Of a stretch of DNA of 8,568 nt, positions 1-5,553 are shown piece by piece (the stretch's first letter is position 1; the number at the start of each line of letters is the position of its first letter). The notes beneath the pieces were generated by a model. It did not search any database and was not told the origin of the DNA. It saw only the letters and a list, made by a program, of their open reading frames with translations. The position numbers were made by a program, and so were the translations under genes. Location: the NCBI GenBank assembly GCA_002698425.1, contig NZXU01000077.1:1-8568 (forward strand), in the 5' to 3' direction. Origin of the DNA: Ahrensia sp. Lineage in GTDB: Bacteria > Pseudomonadota > Alphaproteobacteria > Rhizobiales > Rhizobiaceae.

Positions 1-81
1 ATCAATCTCGATGGATTCAGGAACCAGATCTTTCTAATGCTTGATAACGACATCCCACTCGAAGACATTACGCTAAAGTAA
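1..81 (+). CDS. C-terminal end of an unidentified gene (5' end outside the window)
   Basis: An open frame enters from the left edge in frame 1 and ends at TAA 79-81. It gives 26 residues, beginning INLDGFRNQIF and ending PLEDITLK. The fragment mixes hydrophobic and acidic residues like a normal soluble protein tail. It is too short for a family call, and 26 codons can stay open by chance, so it is listed mainly because it touches the window edge. No terminator hairpin follows it. Just downstream, the octamer GTTTCACG occurs twice 11 bp apart (92-99 and 103-110). Confidence 0.35.
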   Translation: MNLDGFRNQIFLMLDNDIPLEDITLK

Positions 82-875
82 TTTCCGTCCCGTTTCACGA
101 CAGTTTCACGCCGCCAAATTACCTGGCTTGTCTAACCAAAGAAGTCAGTAGGCACACCCTCATAGCGGCCCTTCGGGCCTCAAAGACCAGGCGAAACCCA
201 AAGCTCAGGCTTCAAAGCCCCTCAAGCTATACGAGACCATGATAGCTGGGAAGAGATCGCCTTTTGGGCCAAAAGGCGAACTTCTGGTGGTACTGCCGGG
301 CCAGGCTTGGTTACCCATAAGGCGGCTCCAGGAACCGCTTGCTCGTCACCTGTACGTTAGTGCAAGCGAGGCCACTGAGTACCGGCGGCCGTCTCGCGAG
401 TGACCGCATCAACGAGGCCCTTCGGGCAGCAGTGGGTTCTGGCAAGTCCACCACGAAACGGCCTTAAGACATCTGGTCAGTCTCCGTCGCTATCGCTCCG
501 GAGGTTTGGGGCCTCCGGCCCCGGGGCTACGCCCACCTAAACTGGAAGCTTTGTGTCTCGCTGAAAGGTTAGTGCAATCGAGTTACACCGGCCCCCACTG
601 CGTGCCCGCCTAGCCCCCCATGCTATGGAAAAGTCCCGTTGAACTCAGGCGCTTTTCGGAAACTTGGCGCTAGACTGGCCACAAGGCTCTCTCCTTACAA
701 CTTCTCCCTCCGAGGACTTTCCCACAGCCCCAGCCAGGGTGCGTCTAGACATTGTCTGCTCCATAGCCCACGAGTGCCGGCGTCAGCCTGGTCAGCAAGT
801 CTCTTAAAAGAGATGAGATGGGTTTCTCGGATAGTATTCAGGAAGGAACGTCCCCTCACCGAAGAATGCGGTCCC
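82..875. other. Long non-coding stretch with many GC-rich hairpins; candidate structured RNA or plasmid control region
   Basis: No convincing gene lies here. The open frame upstream of ATG 876 has a composition unlike the domain that follows it. Hairpins I can pair by eye are: 167-179 (5-bp stem GGCCC, loop TTC); 208-219 (GGCT/AGCC); 225-247 (AGCTAT/ATAGCT); 258-278 (CGCCTTTT/AAAAGGCG, loop GGGCC); 336-368 (CGCTTGC/GCAAGCG, 19-nt loop); 393-400 (palindrome CTCGCGAG); 417-427 (GCCC/GGGC); and 498-518 (CCGGAGG/CCTCCGG). The 12-mer GGCCCTTCGGGC occurs at 168-179 (shifted by one) and near 416-427. GTTAGTGCAAGCGAG at 356-370 recurs at 568-582 with one mismatch. This resembles a structured RNA or an origin/transfer control region. 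I do not recognise a known RNA family: RNase P, tmRNA and group I or II intron cores were looked for and not seen. From about 600 to 875 I see only a short inverted repeat, CTCTT-AA-AAGAG at 801-812. Confidence 0.35.
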
Positions 876-1358
876 ATGGCGACAACACCGAACCTAAGAG
901 CCGCTTCCATCGTGATCACCGAAACTTCTCTCGTGGTCGAACTCCAAGACGGCCGAACCCTCACCGTCCCCCTTAGCTGGTTCCCCGACCTGGCCGAGGC
1001 TGACGCCGACCAGCTGGCCGACCACCGCCTGATCGGGGACGGTCTCGGAATCCACTGGGAGACCATTGGGGTCGACCTCTCTGTTCTGGGCCTCCTCTTT
1101 GACAGTCCTCCGGGATCGATCCCCTGGGAACGCAGCAGAGTCAGTTATCACGTTGTACCAGCCGGAGGCGACAGCTGGCACCTGAAGCGCCAGGGCGAAA
1201 AAAACTTCACCTCCTTCGAGACCAAGGAAGAAGCCGTCAAAGCCGGCGTTAAAGAGGCTCGAACCCACGCAGCCGGCCAGCTCATCATCCACACCCAGGA
1301 CGGGCGCTTTCAGGAAGAGCGAACCTACGGCTATGACCCGCCTGGAAGAGCAGGCTGA
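876..1358 (+). CDS. DUF2442-DUF2188 two-domain fusion protein
   Basis: This is a 160-aa soluble protein with two recognisable small domains. Residues about 5-80 resemble DUF2442: a beta-rich start, then DGRTLTVPLSWFPDL, and later GIHWETIGVDLSVLGLL. Residues about 90-155 resemble DUF2188: YHVVPAGGDSWHLKRQGE, then LIIHTQDGR, and RTYGYDP at the end. Neither domain has an established biochemical function. DUF2442 proteins are often found beside DUF4160 proteins in toxin-antitoxin-like pairs, but no DUF4160 partner is visible here. The frame is open back to TTG 639. I chose ATG 876 because the conserved domain begins just after it and the upstream 79 residues look unlike protein. The SD is weak (GAAGAA at 861-866); ATG 813 is an alternative. 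The stop lies 17 nt before the next gene's ATG, so the two are probably co-transcribed. Confidence 0.75.
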   Translation: MATTPNLRAASIVITETSLVVELQDGRTLTVPLSWFPDLAEADADQLADHRLIGDGLGIHWETIGVDLSVLGLLFDSPPGSIPWERSRVSYHVVPAGGDSWHLKRQGEKNFTSFETKEEAVKAGVKEARTHAAGQLIIHTQDGRFQEERTYGYDPPGRAG

Positions 1359-1375
1359 GAAAGGAGCAAGTTCGG

Positions 1376-2248
1376 ATGAACTTCCGCTTAACCCAAAAGC
1401 TAGCCAAGAAGATCAAAGTCCCTCTTCAGTCCCTCGACGTCCACGAGAACCCGTTGGCCGACTGGACCGCCAACTTCTTTACCGCAGACCGGACCCAATA
1501 CGTGATCGTCTGCAATACCGCCACTCTGTTCAGCTGTCTCTTCTACGGCTCCGGGGTCAACAACGACGACAAGTTCATCAAGTCCGCTCTCCAAGCTATC
1601 CGAGACACCATGGAAGACGAGGGGCTGGAAGATGTCTATCAAGAAAAGATCGTTCCCGCTACAGGCAGCGTCTCTTTCGGCAAATCTCTCAGCCGCCAGG
1701 TCACCGGTTCCGTGATCGAGCAGATCCACGCCGCGAAAGCTCATCTAGACGACCCCACTCGAGCACCGTACCAGGTCACCGAAATGCTCAACAACAATCT
1801 CTTGTCTTGTCTCAGCGAGAAGCGTTACGACTACGGACGCCCAAGGGAAGCCTTCCTTCAGCTCTGCTACGACGGTAACCCGCCCCCTCGCGAGCCGGAA
1901 CTCCCTCCCAACGTTCTCAAGTTCGAAAAGCCGAAGCCAGCCGAAGACGGACGTTCGAAGGACGAAAAGCTCTGGCAGAAGTTCGCCAAGACCTTCGACC
2001 TCACAGAGCGCATGGTCCGCGGCTATCGCTTGCCAGCCGACTTCTACCCGGAACACGCGATCACGCTCTTCGAAGAGCCGCTCTCAACCTACGAGCGATC
2101 CGTACTCTCTTTCTTGCTCCACGTCTGGAACCGATACGACTTCCCGTTCGAACTCTCGGAAGTGGCTGGCTGGTCGGAGCAAAACCTCCACGCCTTCGGC
2201 AAGTGGGCAACCGGCCAGACGCTCAAAGATCCTTGCCGATACTTCTAA
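1376..2248 (+). CDS. DUF6933-type protein with an extra C-terminal domain
   Basis: This is a 290-aa soluble protein with no signal peptide. Residues about 3-165 look like DUF6933: an RLTQKLAKKIK start, then NPLADWTANFFT, then YVIVCNTATLFSCLFYG. A later segment, TEMLNNNLLSC followed by GRPREAFLQL, fits the end of that family. Residues 170-215 form a charged Pro/Lys-rich linker. The remainder (TYERSVLSFLLHVWNRYD, then GWSEQNLHAFGKWA) looks like a second small helical domain that I also associate with uncharacterised bacterial proteins. No catalytic motif stands out. The SD GAAAGGAG (1359-1366) sits 9 nt before ATG 1376 and directly follows the stop of the DUF2442-DUF2188 gene. The two genes therefore form a tight operon. 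The stop overlaps by 4 nt the stop of the convergent CxxC gene. Confidence 0.8.
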   Translation: MNFRLTQKLAKKIKVPLQSLDVHENPLADWTANFFTADRTQYVIVCNTATLFSCLFYGSGVNNDDKFIKSALQAIRDTMEDEGLEDVYQEKIVPATGSVSFGKSLSRQVTGSVIEQIHAAKAHLDDPTRAPYQVTEMLNNNLLSCLSEKRYDYGRPREAFLQLCYDGNPPPREPELPPNVLKFEKPKPAEDGRSKDEKLWQKFAKTFDLTERMVRGYRLPADFYPEHAITLFEEPLSTYERSVLSFLLHVWNRYDFPFELSEVAGWSEQNLHAFGKWATGQTLKDPCRYF

Positions 2249-2589
2249 TCCCACCTCGGGCCGGTTTCGGGCGAACACGGCGGACAAATACCCGTGGCCC
2301 ACGGAGTAGTCTCCCAATTCGAGATCACGACCTGTTCTTTTTTGCAGGTCATACACTCTGCGTAGATCGTGCCCTCGGGCTCTTTCACCACGACCATAAA
2401 GCCCGTGCAGGGCTTTCGATTCGGCCTCTTCGCACATTCCACCAGGGTCAGGCGCATCTCTCGGGGCTCAAGTTCGGCCCCATACTCGATCAGCCGGGCC
2501 ACACGTAAAAGATTCCTGCGAACTGCCGGGCTATCGTCAGGAAACCATTCGTCCTCGCTCATCCAGTCCCATGGGTCCACATAAAGCAT
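2245..2589 (-). CDS. Small CxxC (probable zinc-binding) protein of unknown function
   Basis: This is a 114-aa acidic, Trp-rich protein. The N-terminal half (DPWDWMSEDEWFPDD, then AVRRNLLRVARLIEYG) looks helical. The C-terminal half carries two cysteine pairs, ECMTC at about residue 78 and GICPPC near residue 101, separated by the segment QVVISNWETTPWA. Two CxxC knuckles of this kind usually bind one zinc ion. I associate similar proteins (CxxC, then VISNW, then WA) with a family of unknown function, and can suggest no reaction. The start at ATG 2589 is supported by AGAAGG about 7 nt upstream. The gene converges on the DUF6933-type gene, with a 4-nt stop overlap and no room for a terminator hairpin. 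Its 5' side faces the GTTCAC repeat region, so its promoter could be influenced by whatever binds there. Confidence 0.75.
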   Translation of the reverse strand: MLYVDPWDWMSEDEWFPDDSPAVRRNLLRVARLIEYGAELEPREMRLTLVECAKRPNRKPCTGFMVVVKEPEGTIYAECMTCKKEQVVISNWETTPWATGICPPCSPETGPRWD

Positions 2590-2648
2590 TCGCTCTGCCT
2601 TCTAAGCGCCAGGTAGCTTCCCTGTTGATTCATCTGGTGCTAAGGGGG

Positions 2649-2930
2649 GTTCACGAACAGGCGTGAACCCAGTTCACAAGGTTCACGAACGTTCGCGACG
2701 GTTCACACCCCAAAGCTTTGGAAACTTTGTCCCAAACGTGATGATATCGCGCTTTGTCCCGCTATAGCTCAGGCGACTGAAGTTCATCCGGGTTCACTAT
2801 GCAGCGGTTCACTGGTTCACACGCCGAGCAAAGTTTTTGCCGTTGATTCGCAGCGAGGGAGTGAACCTTCGAGAATGGGCACGAACAGGAGTGAACAACA
2901 GTGAGTGAACCCGAGCGAATAGACGTGAAC
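2649..2930. repeat. GTTCAC/GTGAAC array upstream of and over the start of the partition-like gene
   Basis: Exact GTTCAC lies at 2649, 2672, 2681, 2701, 2792, 2807 and 2815. The reverse form GTGAAC lies at 2663, 2861, 2891, 2905 and 2925. One-mismatch copies are GTTCGC at 2691 and GTTCAT at 2782. The run 2672, 2681, 2691, 2701 steps by 9-10 bp, about one helical turn, so the sites would lie on one face of the DNA. GTTCACGAAC, a near-palindrome of GTTC and GAAC, occurs at 2649-2658 and 2681-2690. One site overlaps the SD AGGAG (2887-2891) of the gene at 2901, and another follows the start codon. Chance would give well under one exact site in a stretch of this length. The best reading is a partition centromere and/or a multi-site operator. 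Confidence 0.85.
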
Positions 2931-3533
2931 ACCTTTGCCGACCTGGTGGGACGATCCAAACGGCAGATCTATAAACACATCAAATCAGGCCGCATCCCCG
3001 CTGTTAAGCCGAATGCGAACACTGCGTATCAGATCGAACGCAGTGAAGTCGACCTATTCATCGCCGAGTTCGGTGGGCCAGGTTCATTAGACGACACTGC
3101 GAACCGTCGTGACCAGGCGCGAACCGACACTGACGACAGTTCACACCGAGTCACGACTGTTCACGAACAGTCACGAACCGCTGTGAACCCACCCGCCGAA
3201 GTTTACGCGTTGATGCTGGACAGACTGACCCGAGCGGAACGCCGAGCTGTCGAACTAGAACTAACCCTTCGGCAACACCAAAACCTGCTCACCGAGCACG
3301 CGGAAAGCCTGCAAGAGAACAGGGCAGAGGTCCTGGAGTCCGAGGCCGTACTCAAAGAGGAAGTCGAACGAAGAACGGAAGCCGAAGAATTGGCCGAGCT
3401 AGCGCAGCGCGAGGCCGCCCAGGCCAAGATTGAACTTGAGACACTAAAGACCGAATTGCGGGACAAAGAGCAAGCTTGGGCTGAAGCCCGGAAGCCCTGG
3501 TGGAAGAAAATGTTCGCTCAGAAATCAGGCTAA
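2901..3533 (+). CDS. HTH/coiled-coil DNA-binding protein, probable single-protein plasmid partition or KfrA-like factor
   Basis: This 210-aa protein has three parts. Residues about 8-52 (NTFADLVGRSKRQIYKHIK, then GRIPAVKP, then YQIERSEVDLFI) form a MerR/excisionase-like helix-turn-helix. Residues 58-98 form a polar, low-complexity linker. Residues 100-195 form a long heptad-rich coiled coil dense in Glu, Arg, Ala and Leu. The tail KPWWKKMFAQKSG is aromatic and basic and may contact membrane or nucleoid. This layout matches single-protein partition factors such as staphylococcal pSK1 Par, and KfrA-type plasmid proteins; I see no sequence proof of either identity. The GTG start is supported by AGGAG at 2887-2891, 9 nt upstream. 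Repeated GTTCAC sites cover the upstream region, SD and linker codons, predicting autoregulation. No ParA- or ParM-like ATPase gene is present in the window. Confidence 0.8.
   Translation: MSEPERIDVNTFADLVGRSKRQIYKHIKSGRIPAVKPNANTAYQIERSEVDLFIAEFGGPGSLDDTANRRDQARTDTDDSSHRVTTVHEQSRTAVNPPAEVYALMLDRLTRAERRAVELELTLRQHQNLLTEHAESLQENRAEVLESEAVLKEEVERRTEAEELAELAQREAAQAKIELETLKTELRDKEQAWAEARKPWWKKMFAQKSG
3082..3188. repeat. Second GTTCAC-type array inside the coding sequence, with 10-bp phasing
   Basis: Within codons about 61-96 of the HTH/coiled-coil gene the upstream motif reappears: GTTCAT 3082, GCGAAC 3099 and 3119, GTTCAC 3139, AGTCAC 3149, GTTCAC 3159, AGTCAC 3169 and GTGAAC 3183. The four sites from 3139 to 3169 are spaced by exactly 10 bp. 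GTTCACGAAC recurs at 3159-3168 and AGTCACGAAC at 3169-3178. A 10-bp period does not match codons and the peptide encoded is an irregular polar linker, so selection appears to act on the DNA. The array is best explained as further binding sites for the same protein. Confidence 0.75.
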
Positions 3534-3575
3534 GCTCCGAAAACCAGGACTAAAAGAAGGCCTGCCCGTAAAAGA

Positions 3576-3674
3576 CTATAGGTTCTTGGAGTTAGCGAGA
3601 GTCCCCAGAAGAGCCTTAAAGAGTTTGTCCTCGGACAAGCTCTTATTCTTTTCCTCGGAACTTTGCATAGCCAT
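3576..3674 (-). CDS. Possible 32-aa protein antisense to the rep leader region
   Basis: On the minus strand ATG 3674 opens 32 codons ending at TAG 3576-3578. The product begins MAMQSSEEKNKSLSEDK and continues LFKALLGTL. It is hydrophilic and helical, with no membrane segment. Its composition reads like protein, but the ribosome site is poor: GAAGGA is about 15 nt from the first ATG, and a second in-frame ATG lies two codons later. An in-frame TGA stops it upstream. It overlaps the 3619-3644 inverted repeat, and a strong minus-strand terminator at 3736-3761 lies upstream of it, so it would need its own promoter in the roughly 60 bases between. It may be only a chance frame. Confidence 0.25.
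   Translation of the reverse strand: MAMQSSEEKNKSLSEDKLFKALLGTLANSKNL
3619..3644. repeat. 26-bp inverted repeat with GGACAA core, possible operator
   Basis: AAGAGTTTGTCC, then TC, then GGACAAGCTCTT. The two 12-bp arms are complementary except for one T/G position, with a 2-bp centre. The tiny spacer suits a dimeric DNA-binding site better than an RNA hairpin. The core TTTGTCC/GGACAAA also occurs singly at 2726, 2753, 3727 and 3862, on both sides of the HTH/coiled-coil gene and just before rep. This suggests a common regulator. Confidence 0.45.
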
Positions 3675-3735
3675 GCCAGGATTTGATCATCCTTCAAGCA
3701 AAGTAGCATGGTCATCGGCAAGGCCGGGACAAATG

Positions 3736-3761
3736 AAAAAACCTCCGTTGGCGCGGAGGTT
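3736..3761 (-). terminator. Rho-independent terminator on the minus strand, upstream of rep
   Basis: Read on the minus strand: AACCTCCG, loop CGCCAA, CGGAGGTT, continuing into a six-T run (3741 down to 3736). The 8-bp stem is perfect and GC-rich. On the plus strand the hairpin is followed by CCCTCT, so it should work only leftwards. It implies a transcript starting between about 3762 and the first part of rep and running left, antisense to the rep leader. Confidence 0.75.
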
Positions 3762-3874
3762 CCCTCTAATTTCCTGGGGATCGCGAGAGCCACCTGAAAA
3801 TCTTAACTATTTTTAGAGTTCTCACACCCAGGCTTAGTTCCTTTTTGTCGAAATAAATTTAGGACAAATTATCT

Positions 3875-5167
3875 GTGAAGAACTCTAGACCGAGAATCAA
3901 GTATTCTCAGACCCCTCATTCTATTTCTCGTCGTATAGAAACGATCTCTAACAAGACTGCGGCGGCCCTTCTATCTCTCATCAATCGCAAGACCGTTGGC
4001 TTTGGTGTCGGTTATGTAGACCTCCCTTATCGCCAGATCTCGAAAGAACTAGGTGTTGGACCTCGCGCGATCCAGCGAGCGGCCCAGCGCCTGGAAGAGT
4101 GGGGAGATATTATTCGTGAACGTGTCGCTTACCGAATCTATCGCTGGCGGGTGGTGCTGGAGCGTGATGAAGTGATTGAGGATCCCCAGCACACTTACAC
4201 CACCAAAGATGGCGCAAAAGGGGCGCAGGTCCGGATCGAACGATCCGGACCATGCGGATCGAACGATCCGGACCATGCAGATCGAACGATCCGGACCCAA
4301 GAGGTGGCAATCGAACAGCACAAAGCCCCTGAATGCGATGATTCAGAGCCGCTTTGCGAACAGAAAAACCCGTCTCTAAAGAACTCTTTTAAAGATACTG
4401 ATCTAAAGAAACAACAACAGTCTACTGTCGACAAAGAGGCAAGCTCTCCGAACCCAATCGAGCCAAATTCCCAACCGGCCGTCAGCACCTCGGTCCCGCT
4501 TGACGGGAAGAATGATGATGAACCTCTTCATAAATATTGTCTAAAATCGCTTCGAAAGTACGGAGTGAGCCAACGAATGGCCCGAAAGCTCTGTCGAGAG
4601 AATGAAAATGAGCTAATAAAGGAGGTCCTGGATACTGTTCCCCAGCTTGCGGGGGTGGAGAACCTAGCCGGCTATTTGGTTGCCGCTATCCGAGATGGAG
4701 GCTACAAACTGGACAAAAAAAACGGCCGCCAGGTTTCTGACGACCGGTCCAACTATGCTCATCTCACTGGACTCAATATAAAAGCCAACCGTCACAAGAC
4801 TGTTAAAGAAAATCCGACAGTTGATGCCCCGATCGCTTACAGAACCGTGGAAGAGACAAGAACAGAGCAGCAAGCTCTCGAGACTCAGAAGCTCGAACAA
4901 GAACAAAAGTATCAAAAGACGAGTCAGCAACTCGCTGAGCGTTTCAAAAAACTATCCCAAGACCTACAACTTCGCCTCAAGCTCATTGCTTCCGTTCACC
5001 TCTCAAAGCTGGTACCGGTTTCAGGGAAGCGTGAAGAGGCGCTACGGGACAAGACCTTCCGGAGGATGGCTAACAGAGCAGTTCTGGAACAGTTCTTCGA
5101 ATGGGTCGATCAAGGGTTAGATGAGGCCCAGGCCCTTCAACGCCTGGAGACCCCAGTTGCAGCGTGA
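3875..5167 (+). CDS. Plasmid replication initiator (winged-helix, phage O/RepA-like)
   Basis: This is a 430-aa protein. Residues about 14-95 form a winged helix-turn-helix: TISNKTAAALLSLINRK, then YRQISKELGVGPRAIQRAAQ, then EWGDIIRER. The same arrangement is seen in phage replication O-type and plasmid initiator proteins. Residues 110-215 are a long polar linker, part of which is encoded by the iterons. Residues about 228-290 (RKYGVSQRMARKLCRENE, then GVENLAGYLVAAIRDGG) match a helical segment common in such initiators. Residues 335-430 are helical and charged (EEALRDKTFRRMANRAVLEQ, then FFEWVDQG). I infer origin recognition and recruitment of a host helicase. No nuclease or ATPase motif is visible, so theta replication is more likely than rolling circle. 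The start is GTG 3875 with AGGA at 3861-3864. Downstream it converges on brnA. Confidence 0.8.
   Translation: MKNSRPRIKYSQTPHSISRRIETISNKTAAALLSLINRKTVGFGVGYVDLPYRQISKELGVGPRAIQRAAQRLEEWGDIIRERVAYRIYRWRVVLERDEVIEDPQHTYTTKDGAKGAQVRIERSGPCGSNDPDHADRTIRTQEVAIEQHKAPECDDSEPLCEQKNPSLKNSFKDTDLKKQQQSTVDKEASSPNPIEPNSQPAVSTSVPLDGKNDDEPLHKYCLKSLRKYGVSQRMARKLCRENENELIKEVLDTVPQLAGVENLAGYLVAAIRDGGYKLDKKNGRQVSDDRSNYAHLTGLNIKANRHKTVKENPTVDAPIAYRTVEETRTEQQALETQKLEQEQKYQKTSQQLAERFKKLSQDLQLRLKLIASVHLSKLVPVSGKREEALRDKTFRRMANRAVLEQFFEWVDQGLDEAQALQRLETPVAA
4229..4299. repeat. 23-bp iterons inside rep; probable replication origin
   Basis: The unit CGGATCGAACGATCCGGACC plus ATG is repeated exactly at 4232-4254 and 4255-4277, then as a partial third copy at 4278-4299 (one change near its start, diverging at the end). 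Each unit holds a dyad, CGGATCG-AA-CGATCCG; in the first unit it extends to 11-bp arms (4229-4252). Because 23 is not a multiple of 3, the same DNA is read in three frames, giving RIERSGP, GSNDPD and DRTIRT. The DNA repeat is therefore conserved without any protein repeat. Origin iterons inside the initiator gene are known from phage lambda O and RepA_N plasmids. No separate A/T-rich melting zone is visible right beside it, although the sequence from 4370 onward becomes richer in A/T. Confidence 0.8.
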
Positions 5168-5194
5168 GATTTTTCTACCCAGGTAAAAAAATCT
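5167..5194. terminator. A/T-rich hairpin between convergent rep and brnA, possible bidirectional terminator
   Basis: AGATTTTT (5167-5174) pairs with AAAAATCT (5187-5194) around a 12-nt loop, directly after the rep stop at 5165-5167. A second A run and ACAGA/TCTGT arms follow (5198-5218). The stem is A/T-only apart from one G-C pair, so it is weaker than a classic terminator. Its place between two converging genes supports the call. Confidence 0.4.
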
Positions 5195-5217
5195 TTGACA
5201 GAAGTAAAAAACCTCTG

Positions 5218-5553
5218 TTAGTGGCTGTCTTGTTCCGCGACGTATGTTCGAAGAATATCGTTGATGTGGGTTTGATACGGTTTGCCTAATTCAGCGGCAT
5301 CTTCTTTGATCCACTCAAGCACTTGGACTTCGAATCGAATGCTGACCTTTTGAGAGCGTGGAGACTTCTTCACAAGCTTCCGAAAACGATTACCAACGGG
5401 TTTCATTCGAGCAAGTTGGTTGTCGCTTAGAGCCGGGATGTCATCAAAATTGATATCCTCATCATTGGGCAAGTTCTTCAGACCCCCGTGGTGGAGACCA
5501 CTTTCTGCCTCCTGGCTTATCTGCGCCATGCTTTTCTTAACCGTTTTGCCCAT
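5218..5553 (-). CDS. brnA: BrnA-family antitoxin
   Basis: This 111-aa antitoxin should bind and neutralise BrnT and repress the operon. Residues 30-60 contain the family signature DDIPALSDNQLARMKPVG. The C-terminal part (KVSIRFEVQVLEWIKEDA, then YQTHINDILRTYV) is a ribbon-helix-helix DNA-binding and dimerisation domain. The N-terminal 30 residues are a polar extension. ATG 5553 lies inside the end of brnT (17-nt overlap, different frame), so the two are translationally coupled in the usual toxin-first order. AAAGG lies about 8 nt upstream of the start. The gene ends just before the shared terminator region with rep. Confidence 0.9.
   Translation of the reverse strand: MGKTVKKSMAQISQEAESGLHHGGLKNLPNDEDINFDDIPALSDNQLARMKPVGNRFRKLVKKSPRSQKVSIRFEVQVLEWIKEDAAELGKPYQTHINDILRTYVAEQDSH

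Larger units (their letters stand above)
3534..3874. other. Rep leader region between the partition-like gene and rep
   Basis: This 341-bp stretch separates two plus-strand genes and has no plus-strand gene of its own. It holds the 26-bp inverted repeat at 3619-3644, a minus-strand terminator at 3736-3761, and GGACAAA at 3727-3733 and 3862-3868. It turns distinctly A/T-rich over the last 80 bases before the rep start. No promoter matching consensus could be assigned on either strand. The arrangement resembles a plasmid copy-number control region, but that is inference. Confidence 0.4.

Noticed and set aside
639..875. N-terminal extension of the DUF2442-DUF2188 gene from TTG 639
   Set aside because: The 79 extra residues are Ser/Arg/Leu-rich without a domain, and the conserved DUF2442 region begins just after ATG 876.
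695..1292. Minus-strand frames opposite the DUF2442-DUF2188 gene
   Set aside because: They are low-complexity mirror frames of a gene with recognisable domains on the plus strand.
2640..3190. CRISPR array
   Set aside because: The repeated unit is only 6-10 bp with irregular orientation and no unique spacers of constant length, and no cas genes are present.
4049..4488. Overlapping minus-strand frames and a plus-strand frame over the rep iterons
   Set aside because: The repeated peptides (for example WSGSFD) arise because the 23-bp DNA repeat is open in several frames; the real gene is rep.
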